Source: Shewanella sp. MBTL60-007
Lineage (GTDB): Bacteria > Pseudomonadota > Gammaproteobacteria > Enterobacterales > Shewanellaceae
Direction: 5' to 3'
Length of the DNA stretch: 64,000 nucleotides
Assembly: GCF_019654915.1 (NCBI RefSeq)
Contig: NZ_BPET01000001.1
Location: forward strand, 84,278-148,277
The notes beneath the pieces are model-generated. The model was not told the DNA's origin, searched no databases, and saw only the letters and a list, made by a program, of their open reading frames with translations. The number at the start of each line of letters is the position of its first letter. Position 1 is the first letter of the stretch. A program made the position numbers and the translations under genes. Below, piece after piece: positions 38,764 through 48,069 of this stretch.

Positions 38764-40125
38764 TTAAGCTTGGCTCACCCGAATGTCGGTCTTCTCAGGT
38801 TCAGTGATCCGAGTCGCCAAGATATAACAGGCTATGCCCATGATGGCGTTCGTGATAGGCAATGCCAAGAGTAAGCCTTTTACGCCGCCTAAGTATGAGC
38901 CCAGTGCAGCTAGCGGTAACATGATTAAAAACAGGCGGCAGACATTGAGAATTAAAGAGCTCATCGGCCTATGGTAAGCATTGAGTGAGGTTGCCACTAA
39001 GATCACTATACCTAACGGACCGTAAGCGGCAGGCAGCACTAAGATATAGAAGGTTAGCCACTCTATCACCTGCGGGTCGTCACTAAACAGCTGGGCGAGA
39101 GGCTGGGCTAAAAACAACAGTGGCAGGTAGATAAGGGTCTGGAATACCAGTACAAACCTAAGCGATAGCAAGAGTGCATTGCGGGCGCGTCTTGTCTGCC
39201 CAGCACCTAAGTTTTGCGCCACAAACGGTACGAGACTCGATGACAGCGCCATCACTGCAATCAGCATCACCGACTCTAAACGGGTACCCGCACCAAAGGC
39301 GGCCACCGCGCTGTGATCGATACGGGCCAGCATCGCCATAATAATGGCATTGGCTAATGGGTTAAGTAGGTTCATCAGCGCTGCTGGCTGGGCAATATGG
39401 GCGAGTTGCTTCCAGTTACACTTGAGCCGCTTAATATTAGGCTCGACAAAATCCACAAGGTGACGCTTAAAGATCAGCAGATGGGTCGATAGCGACAGCG
39501 CCACCACCCAAGAGATCACCGTCGCAATCGCCGCGCCCTCGATCTCTAAGCGGGGAAAGGGCCCGATACCAAAAATCAGCAGCGGGTCGAGAATAAGGTT
39601 AATCAGCGCCGCTAGCATCATGATCTTAGCGGGGGATTTTGTATCGCCGGTGGCGCGCAGCCCCTGATTACCCACCATCAAAAGCACCAGCAGTGGCGCG
39701 CCTAAGTACCAGATAAACATATAGTCATGAATAAGCGGCAGGCTAGAGTCGTTAGCGCCAAGCAGGCTAAATAGCGGGTCGATCCACAGACTGCCTAATA
39801 GCGAGATAAAGGCAATCAACAAGAAGGTCAGCATCAAGGCATCGTGTAAGAACACTTTGGCCTTGTTGGCATGGCCGCCACCAATTAAGCGCCCCAAATT
39901 GGTCGATACGCCAGCACCAATGCCAATGGCAATACTGGTAATAATTAGGGTCACCGGGAAGGTAAAGCTGATGGCAGCTAGGGACTCTGTACCTAACTGG
40001 CTGATGAAAAAAGTGTCAACGAGGCTGAACCCGAGAATGGTTAAAATACCAATCAGGTTTGGAAGGCTCATATTTAGCAGTACACGACCAATTGGCTGGG
40101 TTAGCAGCCCGTGTCTGTCTCTCAT
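38764..40125 (-). CDS. MATE-family multidrug exporter
   Basis: The 453-residue protein has twelve hydrophobic segments and MATE-type sequence (QPIGRVLLNMSLPNLIGIL start block, GAGVSTNLGRLIG, GNQGLRATGDTKSP, MATE repeat 2 with PFVAQNLGAGQTRRA). It exports cationic drugs in exchange for Na+ or H+. An upstream in-frame extension to 40269 is rejected because it would overlap the sigma-32-type promoter of groES and lacks conserved sequence; the ATG at 40125 gives the normal length. It is the first gene of a probable two-gene unit with the Qnr-like gene. Confidence 0.88.
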   Translation of the reverse strand: MRDRHGLLTQPIGRVLLNMSLPNLIGILTILGFSLVDTFFISQLGTESLAAISFTFPVTLIITSIAIGIGAGVSTNLGRLIGGGHANKAKVFLHDALMLTFLLIAFISLLGSLWIDPLFSLLGANDSSLPLIHDYMFIWYLGAPLLVLLMVGNQGLRATGDTKSPAKIMMLAALINLILDPLLIFGIGPFPRLEIEGAAIATVISWVVALSLSTHLLIFKRHLVDFVEPNIKRLKCNWKQLAHIAQPAALMNLLNPLANAIIMAMLARIDHSAVAAFGAGTRLESVMLIAVMALSSSLVPFVAQNLGAGQTRRARNALLLSLRFVLVFQTLIYLPLLFLAQPLAQLFSDDPQVIEWLTFYILVLPAAYGPLGIVILVATSLNAYHRPMSSLILNVCRLFLIMLPLAALGSYLGGVKGLLLALPITNAIMGIACYILATRITEPEKTDIRVSQA

Positions 40126-40228
40126 GGGGAAGTCTTGCCTAGTCTTTGCTCGGAGGGCGATTCTATCAGGAATGGTACGCTTTTTATAAAACACAGTTAA
40201 AAAAAATGGATTTATTTTGTAAATAGGG

Positions 40229-40257
40229 CTTGGATCTGCTGACATTGACCCCCATGT
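40229..40257 (+). promoter_or_regulatory. Sigma-32 (heat-shock) promoter of groESL
   Basis: CTTGGA (40229–40234) is followed after 15 bases by CCCCATGT (40250–40257). This matches the RpoH consensus CTTGAA and CCCCATNT, about 115 bases before groES. Confidence 0.85.
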
Positions 40258-40373
40258 ATCGAACATCAAGCGATACTTTTGCTTTTACTAAAGTGAGTTC
40301 AAGCAAAGTCGTTACTAACTATACTCGTCTGACACTGAGTTCAGGCAAACAAAAATAATAGGAGCATCCATCG

Positions 40374-40664
40374 ATGAACATTCGTCCATTACATGATCGT
40401 GTCATTGTTAAGCGTTCAGAAGTTGAATCAAAGTCAGCTGGTGGCATCGTACTAACAGGTAGTGCTGCTGAACAATCTAGCCGCGGTGAAGTTCTTGCTG
40501 TAGGCAATGGACGCATTCTTGAAAACGGCAACGTAATGCCTTTAGATGTTAAAGTTGGCGATATCGTTATCTTCAACGAAGGTTACGGCGTGAAGAAAGA
40601 GAAGATTGATGGTGAAGAAGTTCTGATCCTATCTGAATCAGATCTTATGGCTGTAGTGGGTTAA
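40374..40664 (+). CDS. groES: Co-chaperonin GroES
   Basis: The 96-residue protein matches GroES along its length: [20 protein letters not shown] (mobile-loop region), [20 protein letters not shown] and the end ESDLMAVVG. It forms the heptameric lid that closes the GroEL folding chamber. It is transcribed with groEL from a heat-shock promoter. Confidence 0.98.
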   Translation: MNIRPLHDRVIVKRSEVESKSAGGIVLTGSAAEQSSRGEVLAVGNGRILENGNVMPLDVKVGDIVIFNEGYGVKKEKIDGEEVLILSESDLMAVVG

Positions 40665-40679
40665 TCCCAGCTCTTGTAA

Positions 40680-42401
<1,722 letters not shown>

Positions 42402-42572
42402 TTTTTTACTGGTCTAAATCGTTTATAGCGGCGTTACTTTGCCGCTCGTGTAGAAAAACACTACACGTCGTGGCAAAAAGCCTTGCTCTAAAGCGATTTA
42501 TCCTACGTAAAAACGTCTACCCCATAGGCCTTAGTTCTTGGTTTAATTGCTAAGAACAAAACCTAAAAAGAA

Positions 42573-42606
42573 AACCCGAGACTGGTAACAGTCTCGGGTT
42601 TTTTAA
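42573..42606 (+). terminator. groESL terminator
   Basis: Arms aacccgagact and agtctcgggtt with a short loop and TTTTT, about 170 bases after the groEL stop. Confidence 0.95.
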
Positions 42607-42678
42607 TGCTTGGAATTAGCAAAATAGATCAGCTGTTCTGTAGATCAAAAGTTTAAAGGCACTTTTTGTTTAAGAATA

Positions 42679-42717
42679 GAAAAAGCCCCAATATCTGATG
42701 ATATCGAGGCTTTTTTT
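42679..42717. terminator. Second hairpin terminator downstream of groESL
   Basis: AAAAAGCC pairs with GGCTTTTT around a nearly palindromic interior (atatc…gatat). It marks the border between the core genes and the accessory region. Confidence 0.7.
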
Positions 42718-42756
42718 GGTGCGATATAGACGCCACTTTAGTGGAGCTTAGATTAA

Positions 42757-42778
42757 GTTTACTCTGCCCCCACTTATT
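42757..42778 (+). repeat. 22-bp boundary repeat, copy 1
   Basis: The sequence begins GTTTACTCTG and ends CCACTTATT. It is the reverse complement, with one mismatch, of the copies at 45346–45367 and 46885–46906. It stands exactly where the recombinase gene loses similarity, so it marks a breakpoint. Confidence 0.75.
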
Positions 42779-43265
42779 AGAAGATCTGGAAGCCTGTGAC
42801 AAGATCTTTATGGAAAAGGAATCTGGAGCAAAGTCAGAGCGAAAAGAGCTTGAGCGGCTGCTTGAGTTCGTCAGAGAGGGGGATACGGTCAAGGTCACTA
42901 AACTGTGCAGGTTAGCACGTAACACCAAGCATTTATTAGAGGTTGTCGATTATCTGGATGAAAAAAAGGTGTCACTTCAGGGTCTGAATCTAGGTATAGA
43001 TACATCGTCACCGACAGGACGCTTGATGTTGACGATGATTGGGGCTGTGGCAGCGTTCGAGCGTGAGTTATTGCTGGAGCGACAGGCCGAGGGGGTAGCT
43101 CTCGCTAAGACTAAGGGGAAATATAAGGGGAGGAAGCCTACGGCAAGGGAGAGGTTTGGATAGGTCGAAAATTTGAGTAAAGCAGGAGTTTCAAAGCTGC
43201 TAATAGCTAATGAACTTGGAATAAGTGTCTCTAGTGTATATAGGATTATTAGAGAGTTAGATTAA
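42779..43265 (+). pseudogene. Truncated serine recombinase (resolvase/invertase)
   Basis: The residues from LEDLEACDKIF onward match the resolvase catalytic domain, for example REGDTVKVTKLCRLARN, IDTSSPTGRLMLTMIGAVAAFERE (given in part) and LLLERQAEG. The N-terminal segment with the nucleophilic Ser is missing, cut off by the 22-bp repeat. A TAG at 43161 interrupts the frame; the same frame continues after it to a TAA at 43263 and encodes the C-terminal helix-turn-helix (KAGVSKLLIANELGISVSSVYR). It is doubly inactive: no catalytic Ser and a premature stop. It resembles a relic of a transposon or integrative element. Confidence 0.85.
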
Positions 43266-43428
43266 GTTATCGAACAGTCAAAGCCCCTCTTATTAAGCGT
43301 GCTCTAATCTTTACTATTCAGTAACTTAAATCCAAAAAATATTGATTTTATCATGGGTTATGTTAATGTTGCCCCGTGGGTGCTATTCGCCCATTTGCAT
43401 TGTTTTTATTAAGTGTAAGCGTAATTAA

Positions 43429-43618
43429 AACAGAAAATCGATGCTCTTATGAGCGAACCTCTAGTATCTAGTTGGTTCATGACCCGCATCCGTGCACTAT
43501 GAATCGTAGTCCTCCGCGGCAGGCGCTCCTGTCGCAGAAAAATGCGTTTTTTATAGGCGACGGTTGTCTGGCGCTGAAGAGAGAAGTCGGCTCAACGGTT
43601 ATTACATATATTTCTGTT
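43429..43618 (+). ncRNA. Putative retron msr-msd RNA
   Basis: An eight-base inverted repeat, aacagaaa (43429–43436) with tttctgtt (43611–43618), brackets a strongly structured stretch before the RT operon. Inside lies an AGC (branching-G candidate at 43453) directly before a nine-pair hairpin (gaacc…ctag tat ctag…ggttc, 43455–43478), as expected for msr. A long hairpin follows (GGCGCT, then CTGTCGC/GCGACGG, then AAAAA TGCG TTTTT; 43522–43575), as expected for msd. An alternative stem uses GCGGCAGG/CCTGTCGC. Boundaries are provisional; the a1/a2 repeat is short. Confidence 0.6.
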
Positions 43619-43667
43619 CCTGATATTGGTCTGGCGAATTATCACCACAATAGAAGGAGACATTAAA

Positions 43668-43871
43668 ATGTCATTTAGTTTTAAATTATGTTACGCAAAA
43701 ACACGTGAAAACACAGACCTTGCAGTTGAGATAAACAGTGAGGACTCTGAATCGCAAAATAACCAGAGCCCAAGGGGTTGGCTAGGACTTGTTAAAGACT
43801 ACCTCCCCTTGGCTATTAGTGTTGCCGGTTTAGTGTTGCCATTCTTTGGTATACCATTTCCAATAGCCTAA
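43668..43871 (+). CDS. 67-residue retron-associated hydrophobic-tail protein
   Basis: The small protein has a charged, Asp/Glu-rich N-terminal half (KTRENTDLAVEINSEDSESQ) and one hydrophobic C-terminal span (YLPLAISVAGLVLPFFGIPF, about 45–64) ending in PIA. A perfect AAGGAG stands nine bases before the ATG. It lies between the predicted msr-msd RNA and the RT, the usual place for retron effectors, so it is a toxin candidate that could act on the membrane (inference). I recognise no family. Confidence 0.7.
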   Translation: MSFSFKLCYAKTRENTDLAVEINSEDSESQNNQSPRGWLGLVKDYLPLAISVAGLVLPFFGIPFPIA

Positions 43872-43910
43872 TAGCTGACTTCTCTTCTTTCATCTTAGAG
43901 AGTGAAAGAA

Positions 43911-45098
43911 ATGGACAAACCCTACTACCCATGTGACTCAATCGGTTCGGTTGAGGTCTTGGCTAAAACGCTAGGCTTACACCCTTTACATCTTCAAAAT
44001 ATTGCTGATAAAGCAGAAGAATCCTATACAACATTTCTGTTATCCCCTAATCCTAAAACGGGGAAAGAAAGAGAAGTGCGTGAAGCTAAATTCGAGCTTA
44101 AACGTATCCAGAAGCGTATTAATTCACGCATTTTTGAGCATGTAATATTTCCTGCTTATTTACAGGGGGGCTTAAAGGCAACTGAGGACCAAGGGCGCGA
44201 TTACGTTGAAAATGCCAGTATACATAGCCGCTGTAGAACTTTGATTAATTTAGATGTTAGAAACTTCTATCCAAATATTAAAGCTCGTAGTGTAAAAGAT
44301 GTATTTAAACAATTTTTTCGCTTCAGTGATGAAGTTGTAGATTTGCTTGTTAAGCTAACGACTTTTCAGGGAGCTATTCCTCAAGGTGGTTGCACCTCTA
44401 GTTATTTGGCTAACCTAGTTTTCTTTAATAATGAGTACCACTTAGTTAGCAAGCTAAGAGGGCAAGGGTTTGCTTACTCTCGCCTTTTAGATGATATAAC
44501 TATTTCTTCTGATAAAGAGTTATCGCAAGCCAAGGCTTCTGAAGTTATACGGATGGTTGCAGCAATGCTTACAAAGCAAAAGTTGAGGCTGAACGGCGAT
44601 AAAACTTCAATTTCATACAGAAATGAACTTAGTGCAAAATTTGAAGTGACTGGCCTTTGGATTAAACATAAACAGCCAAAAGTTCGTAAGCAAGAGAGGC
44701 GGTATATTCGGCAGCTAGTTTATAACTGTGAATTGAAGTCAAAACAGGATAAAACCACTGATAGCTATCATACGTTGTGGAATAAAACTTCAGGCCTTGT
44801 TACAAAGCTAGAAAGGTTAAATCACTCGCAAGCTGGAAGTTATAGGAAGCGTCTGGCTGTTATTTTGCCTGAATATTCGCCTATGCAAACTGACCAGCTA
44901 TTAAAAAAAGTTTCTGCGGCTATGAAAGTTCCTGCTTCTGAACATAGAAAGCTAGGGGTTATAAAGCGATATAATCAAATCAAGTATCAATTGGGGATAC
45001 TTTCTAGAACGCAGAAAGGTGTAGCACGAAAGGCGCGTAAGGCTTTGGTTGCTCATTATTCTTCTGCATCAACAAAGTTAGAGGTTTGGGAGAGCTGA
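43911..45098 (+). CDS. Retron-type reverse transcriptase (LLDD variant)
   Basis: The 395-residue protein has RT blocks in order. Motif A is LDVRNFYPNI, with catalytic Asp 115. Motif B is IPQGGCTSSYLAN (157–168). The retron X-type motif is NNEYH (173–177, usual form NAxxH). Motif C is RLLDDITIS with Asp 194 and 195. The Y motif is VTG (246–248). The catalytic triad of Asp is intact but the aromatic Tyr of YxDD is replaced by Leu (LLDD). A C-terminal basic helical region (thumb and RNA-binding) completes it. The ATG at 43911 is preferred to the GTG at 43902. Composition is AT-richer than the flanks. It is coupled to the cold-shock gene by a one-base overlap (TGATG). Confidence 0.9.
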   Translation: MDKPYYPCDSIGSVEVLAKTLGLHPLHLQNIADKAEESYTTFLLSPNPKTGKEREVREAKFELKRIQKRINSRIFEHVIFPAYLQGGLKATEDQGRDYVENASIHSRCRTLINLDVRNFYPNIKARSVKDVFKQFFRFSDEVVDLLVKLTTFQGAIPQGGCTSSYLANLVFFNNEYHLVSKLRGQGFAYSRLLDDITISSDKELSQAKASEVIRMVAAMLTKQKLRLNGDKTSISYRNELSAKFEVTGLWIKHKQPKVRKQERRYIRQLVYNCELKSKQDKTTDSYHTLWNKTSGLVTKLERLNHSQAGSYRKRLAVILPEYSPMQTDQLLKKVSAAMKVPASEHRKLGVIKRYNQIKYQLGILSRTQKGVARKARKALVAHYSSASTKLEVWES

Positions 45099-45313
45099 TG
45101 TCTCTTTTTAAAGGCTATATCAATGCATATTGGGATCATAAGGGGATAGGCTTCATACGAAGGGAGGCCGGTAAAGATGTTTTCTTTTCAATAGATGATG
45201 TTGAAGGTGTAGATAGTATTAGCGAGCTTTGTAATAACCTTCAGGTCGAGTTTGAGATTGAGAAAACTAAAAAGGGGCCTAAAGCTATTAATTTGCGAAT
45301 ATGTAGAAATTGA
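45098..45313 (+). CDS. Cold-shock-domain protein coupled to the retron RT
   Basis: The 71-residue protein has the cold-shock fold: an N-terminal strand KGYINAYWDHKGIGFIRR (with the RNP1-like KGIGFI) and the RNP2-like VFFSIDDV. CSD proteins bind single-stranded RNA or DNA. The ATG overlaps the RT stop by one base, so translation is coupled, and its partner should be the RT or its msDNA (inference). A role in msDNA handling is likely; the protein differs from ordinary CspA types in its acidic middle region. Confidence 0.85.
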   Translation: MSLFKGYINAYWDHKGIGFIRREAGKDVFFSIDDVEGVDSISELCNNLQVEFEIEKTKKGPKAINLRICRN

Positions 45314-45345
45314 TATTTGAGCGTCATATGGTTATACCCTCAAGG

Positions 45346-45367
45346 AATAAGTGGGGTCAGAGTAAAC
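45346..45367 (-). repeat. 22-bp boundary repeat, copy 2 (inverted)
   Basis: Same 22-base sequence as at 42757 but in the opposite orientation (AATAAGTGGGGTC…). Together the two copies bracket the recombinase remnant and the entire retron operon. Confidence 0.75.
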
Positions 45368-45380
45368 TTCCTCCTTCCCC

Positions 45381-46457
45381 CTAAACCACCCTTTGGCCAC
45401 AACCACAGTCTTGGCAGTTCAAGGTGTAGTTTTCTTGTCGTTTTTGAACTCTTGTATTCTTACTGCAGCATTGTGGGCAGGCTTGTTTCATCGGCGTGTT
45501 TTTAGTGCACTTTTGACAGTGTATGTAATAGCCGAATTTGCCATACATTGGGGTGTAATTCGTTGATTCTCCACAATGTTTGCAGCGTAAAACTATCTGA
45601 ATTGTTTGGGTTTTCTCTGTTTCTGTATGTGCAACTGGTTCTGCTGGCATTGGTTGAGCAGGCATGGGTTGAACCGGCACAGTGCTAGCGGCTGCTGTTA
45701 TTGGTGTGTTTGCTAGTGGCGCTGTGCTTTGCTCTGTGGCGGTTTGGCTTGCTTCTGTAGCTGTTGCTGTTTCTGTTGCAGCCGTATTCGGTGCGATATG
45801 TTGTTTGATAAGGAATGAGGCGACTGATTCGAGTTCTTCTTGGTTGAAGTCAGGGCGCGTATCGCTGAAGTTTATTGCCCGCTTGAAGGTACTTTTTAGA
45901 TTCATCACTTTGTCGAGCTTCTCTACCAGAAACTCTGATTTTATCAGCTTGTCTGAAATGGCCTTGGGCATGGACTTTCTATCAATGATGGCATCGCTGG
46001 ATACCGCGCACAGATGATCCCAGCATCGTCCTTTGAAGCCTTGCTGTTTTATGCCGAATAACTTACCTAAAATCTCACTGCGATGGTGCATTAATAATTC
46101 GAGTAATAGAGCTTGTTGCAGTTCTACTTGTTTGATGGGCGAGGGCATACCTTGCCATTTGGTAGCCTTTCCTTGATAAGTATTTAGGCTACGCGTCCAT
46201 TCCTGTTGTTGGTTGACCTTTACCTGACCTCTGATGCTCTTCGATTCAATTAGAATAAAGCCGTAGCTATAAATGATAAGGTGGTCTATTTGCGCGACTT
46301 CGTCGTTAAAGCGGAATTTGAAGTCGTTGATGACTAGCACTTGCGGGTGATCTTTATAGGCGCGGCGCAGAAAAAATGCCACGTTTTGTTCTTGCTGCTG
46401 GCCTGCAATCGCTTGTGCTGATTGCACATTTTGCGGTGATTTAGTTTTCAGAATCAT
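45381..46457 (-). CDS. NERD-domain protein with C-terminal zinc ribbons, copy 1
   Basis: The 358-residue protein has an N-terminal NERD (nuclease-related) domain, about 20–140, with AQIDHLIIYSYGFILIESKSI containing the Asp…Glu-x-Lys pattern of restriction-like nucleases (quoted in parts: QIDHLII, ILIESKS). An Ala/Thr/Pro-rich linker (about 225–280) follows, then zinc-ribbon CxxC pairs (CKHCG, CQKC, CPQC, CQDCGCG). NERD proteins are found with defence and mobile genes and are thought to cleave or process DNA. It is a tandem duplicate of the gene at 46920 with patches of divergence. Confidence 0.85.
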   Translation of the reverse strand: MILKTKSPQNVQSAQAIAGQQQEQNVAFFLRRAYKDHPQVLVINDFKFRFNDEVAQIDHLIIYSYGFILIESKSIRGQVKVNQQQEWTRSLNTYQGKATKWQGMPSPIKQVELQQALLLELLMHHRSEILGKLFGIKQQGFKGRCWDHLCAVSSDAIIDRKSMPKAISDKLIKSEFLVEKLDKVMNLKSTFKRAINFSDTRPDFNQEELESVASFLIKQHIAPNTAATETATATEASQTATEQSTAPLANTPITAAASTVPVQPMPAQPMPAEPVAHTETEKTQTIQIVLRCKHCGESTNYTPMYGKFGYYIHCQKCTKNTPMKQACPQCCSKNTRVQKRQENYTLNCQDCGCGQRVV

Positions 46458-46548
46458 TTATCAATAGCATCCATTCTACTGCCTAGCGATAACCGAATCG
46501 CTAGCGGATTGATAATAAGGGGGTCACTGTTTTCATTTTAGTTATCTA

Positions 46549-46884
46549 TCATCTGCCGCAATGTTGTCTTTCACAGGGGAGCCCATCTCCATCCCCGTCC
46601 ATTACTGTGCCGAGACAGTTTTTCAGATAAAACATGGCTTCATCGCATGAGCGCATGTGGCTGCAATGGGTTTTACCAGCTTCACAGCGAAATTGAGGCT
46701 GAGTGTTAAATGAATTACTTTGCGGTACTGGCGGAAGTTGCCACTGGGTCTGTTCAATATCATCGTTGCTGATGACAGCGTTTTTATTGAGCTGCTGATA
46801 TTGGCTGTAGCTGAGAGCAACAATAGCGATGATTGCTGGTATGGCGAGTTTACTTAAAAAGCTGGGTTTATTGCGATGGCTGAG
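46549..46884 (-). pseudogene. Truncated copy of the cold-shock/Excalibur gene
   Basis: Reading minus, the frame matches the C-terminal two thirds of the 48070–48675 protein (HRNKPSFLSKLAIPAII, then DDIEQTQWQLPP and the Excalibur stretch FRCEAGKTHCSHMRSCDEA). The N-terminal cold-shock domain is absent: similarity stops at the 22-bp repeat, where the sequence reads through into the neighbouring duplicate. The frame stays open in 46549–46947, but the first residues are repeat-derived. It may still encode a membrane Ca-binding peptide, but it is most simply a truncated relic of the duplication. Confidence 0.75.
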
Positions 46885-46906
46885 AATAAGTGGGGTCAGA
46901 GTAAAC
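46885..46906 (-). repeat. 22-bp boundary repeat, copy 3
   Basis: Identical to copy 2 at 45346–45367. It sits at the joint of the two NERD/Excalibur units, where the truncated gene ends. Confidence 0.75.
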
Positions 46907-46919
46907 TTTCTCTTTTCCC

Positions 46920-47978
46920 CTAAACCACCCGATGTCCGCAACCACACTCATTGCAGTTCAAGGTGTAGCTTTCTTGTCGTTTTTGAACTCTTGTATTCTT
47001 GCTGCTGCACTGTGGGCAGGCTTGTTTCATCGGCGTGTTTTTAGTGCATTGATTGCAGTGTATGTAATAGCCATATTTGCCATACATTGGGGTGTAATTC
47101 TTTGATTCTCCGCAATGTTTGCAGCGTAAAACTATCTGAATTGTTTGGCTTTTCTCTGTTTCTGTATGTAATGCGGGTTTTGCTGGTTTTGATTGAGCTG
47201 GCATGGGTTGAACCGGTGCTGTGATAGCGGCTGCTGTTATTGGTGTGTTTGCTAGTGGCGCTGTGCTTTGCTCTGTGGCGGTTTGGCTTGCTTCTGTTGC
47301 TGCTGCCGTATTCGGTGCGATATGTTGCTTGATAAGAAACGATCCGATTGATTCGAGTTCTTCTTGATTGAAGAAAGGTCGAGTATCGGCAAGATAAGCT
47401 AAGCGTAAATATTTGCCCTTTAGGTTCATCAGCTTGTTGAGCTTTTCTACTAGAAATTCAGACTTTATCAGCTTGTCTGATACGGCTTTAGGCATGGACT
47501 TTCTATCAATGATTGCATCGCTGGATACTGCACACAGATGATCCCAACATCGACCGCCAAAGCCTTGAGTGAGTCCAAACATTTTCTCTAAGATTTCTGC
47601 ACGATTATCACGGAGTAGGTCTTGTAACAGAGCTTGTTGCAGTTCTACTTGCTTGATGGGCGAGGGCATACCTTGCCATTTGGTAGCCTTTCCTTGATAA
47701 GTGTTTAGGCTACGCGTCCATTCCTGTTGTTGGTTGACCTTTACCTGACCTCTGATGCTCTTTGACTCAATCAGAATAAAGCCGTAGCTATAAATGATAA
47801 GGTGGTCTATTTGCGCGACTTCGTCGTTAAAGCGGAATTTGAAGTCGTTGATGACTAGCACTTGCGGGTGATCTTTATAGGCGCGGCGCAGAAAAAATGC
47901 CACGTTTTGTTCTTGCTGCTGGCCTGCAATCGCTTGTGCTGATTGCACATTTTGCGGGGATTTGGTTTTCAGTATCAT
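46920..47978 (-). CDS. NERD-domain protein with C-terminal zinc ribbons, copy 2
   Basis: The 352-residue protein has the same NERD domain, Ala/Thr-rich linker and CxxC ribbons (CKHCG, CNQC, CPQC, CNECGCG) as copy 1. The N-terminal ~100 residues are identical or nearly so. Residues about 130–140 and 195–215 differ sharply (for example LRDNRAEILEKMFG against LLMHHRSEILGKLFG). It lies just downstream of the intact cold-shock/Excalibur gene, which may be its functional partner (inference). Confidence 0.85.
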   Translation of the reverse strand: MILKTKSPQNVQSAQAIAGQQQEQNVAFFLRRAYKDHPQVLVINDFKFRFNDEVAQIDHLIIYSYGFILIESKSIRGQVKVNQQQEWTRSLNTYQGKATKWQGMPSPIKQVELQQALLQDLLRDNRAEILEKMFGLTQGFGGRCWDHLCAVSSDAIIDRKSMPKAVSDKLIKSEFLVEKLNKLMNLKGKYLRLAYLADTRPFFNQEELESIGSFLIKQHIAPNTAAATEASQTATEQSTAPLANTPITAAAITAPVQPMPAQSKPAKPALHTETEKSQTIQIVLRCKHCGESKNYTPMYGKYGYYIHCNQCTKNTPMKQACPQCSSKNTRVQKRQESYTLNCNECGCGHRVV

Positions 47979-48069
47979 TTATCAATAGCGTCCGTTCTAC
48001 TGCCTAGCTATAAACGATTAACTAGCCGCTTGATAATAAGGGTTGTGTTGTTTGCTTTTTAGTTTGTCT

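Noticed and set aside
43472..43666. A 64-codon frame in the region before the 67-residue retron protein
   Set aside because: It overlaps the predicted msr-msd RNA hairpins, has no ribosome-binding site and reads like non-coding DNA.
42757..46906. The 22-bp repeats as REP-type or IS200-like ends with a RAYT transposase
   Set aside because: The sequence reminded me of such borders, but no tyrosine transposase gene is present, so the origin is left open.
46829..47044. Short plus-strand frame over the 22-bp repeat and NERD gene end (also at 45317–45505)
   Set aside because: They are duplicate antisense readings of the repeat and the NERD C-terminus.
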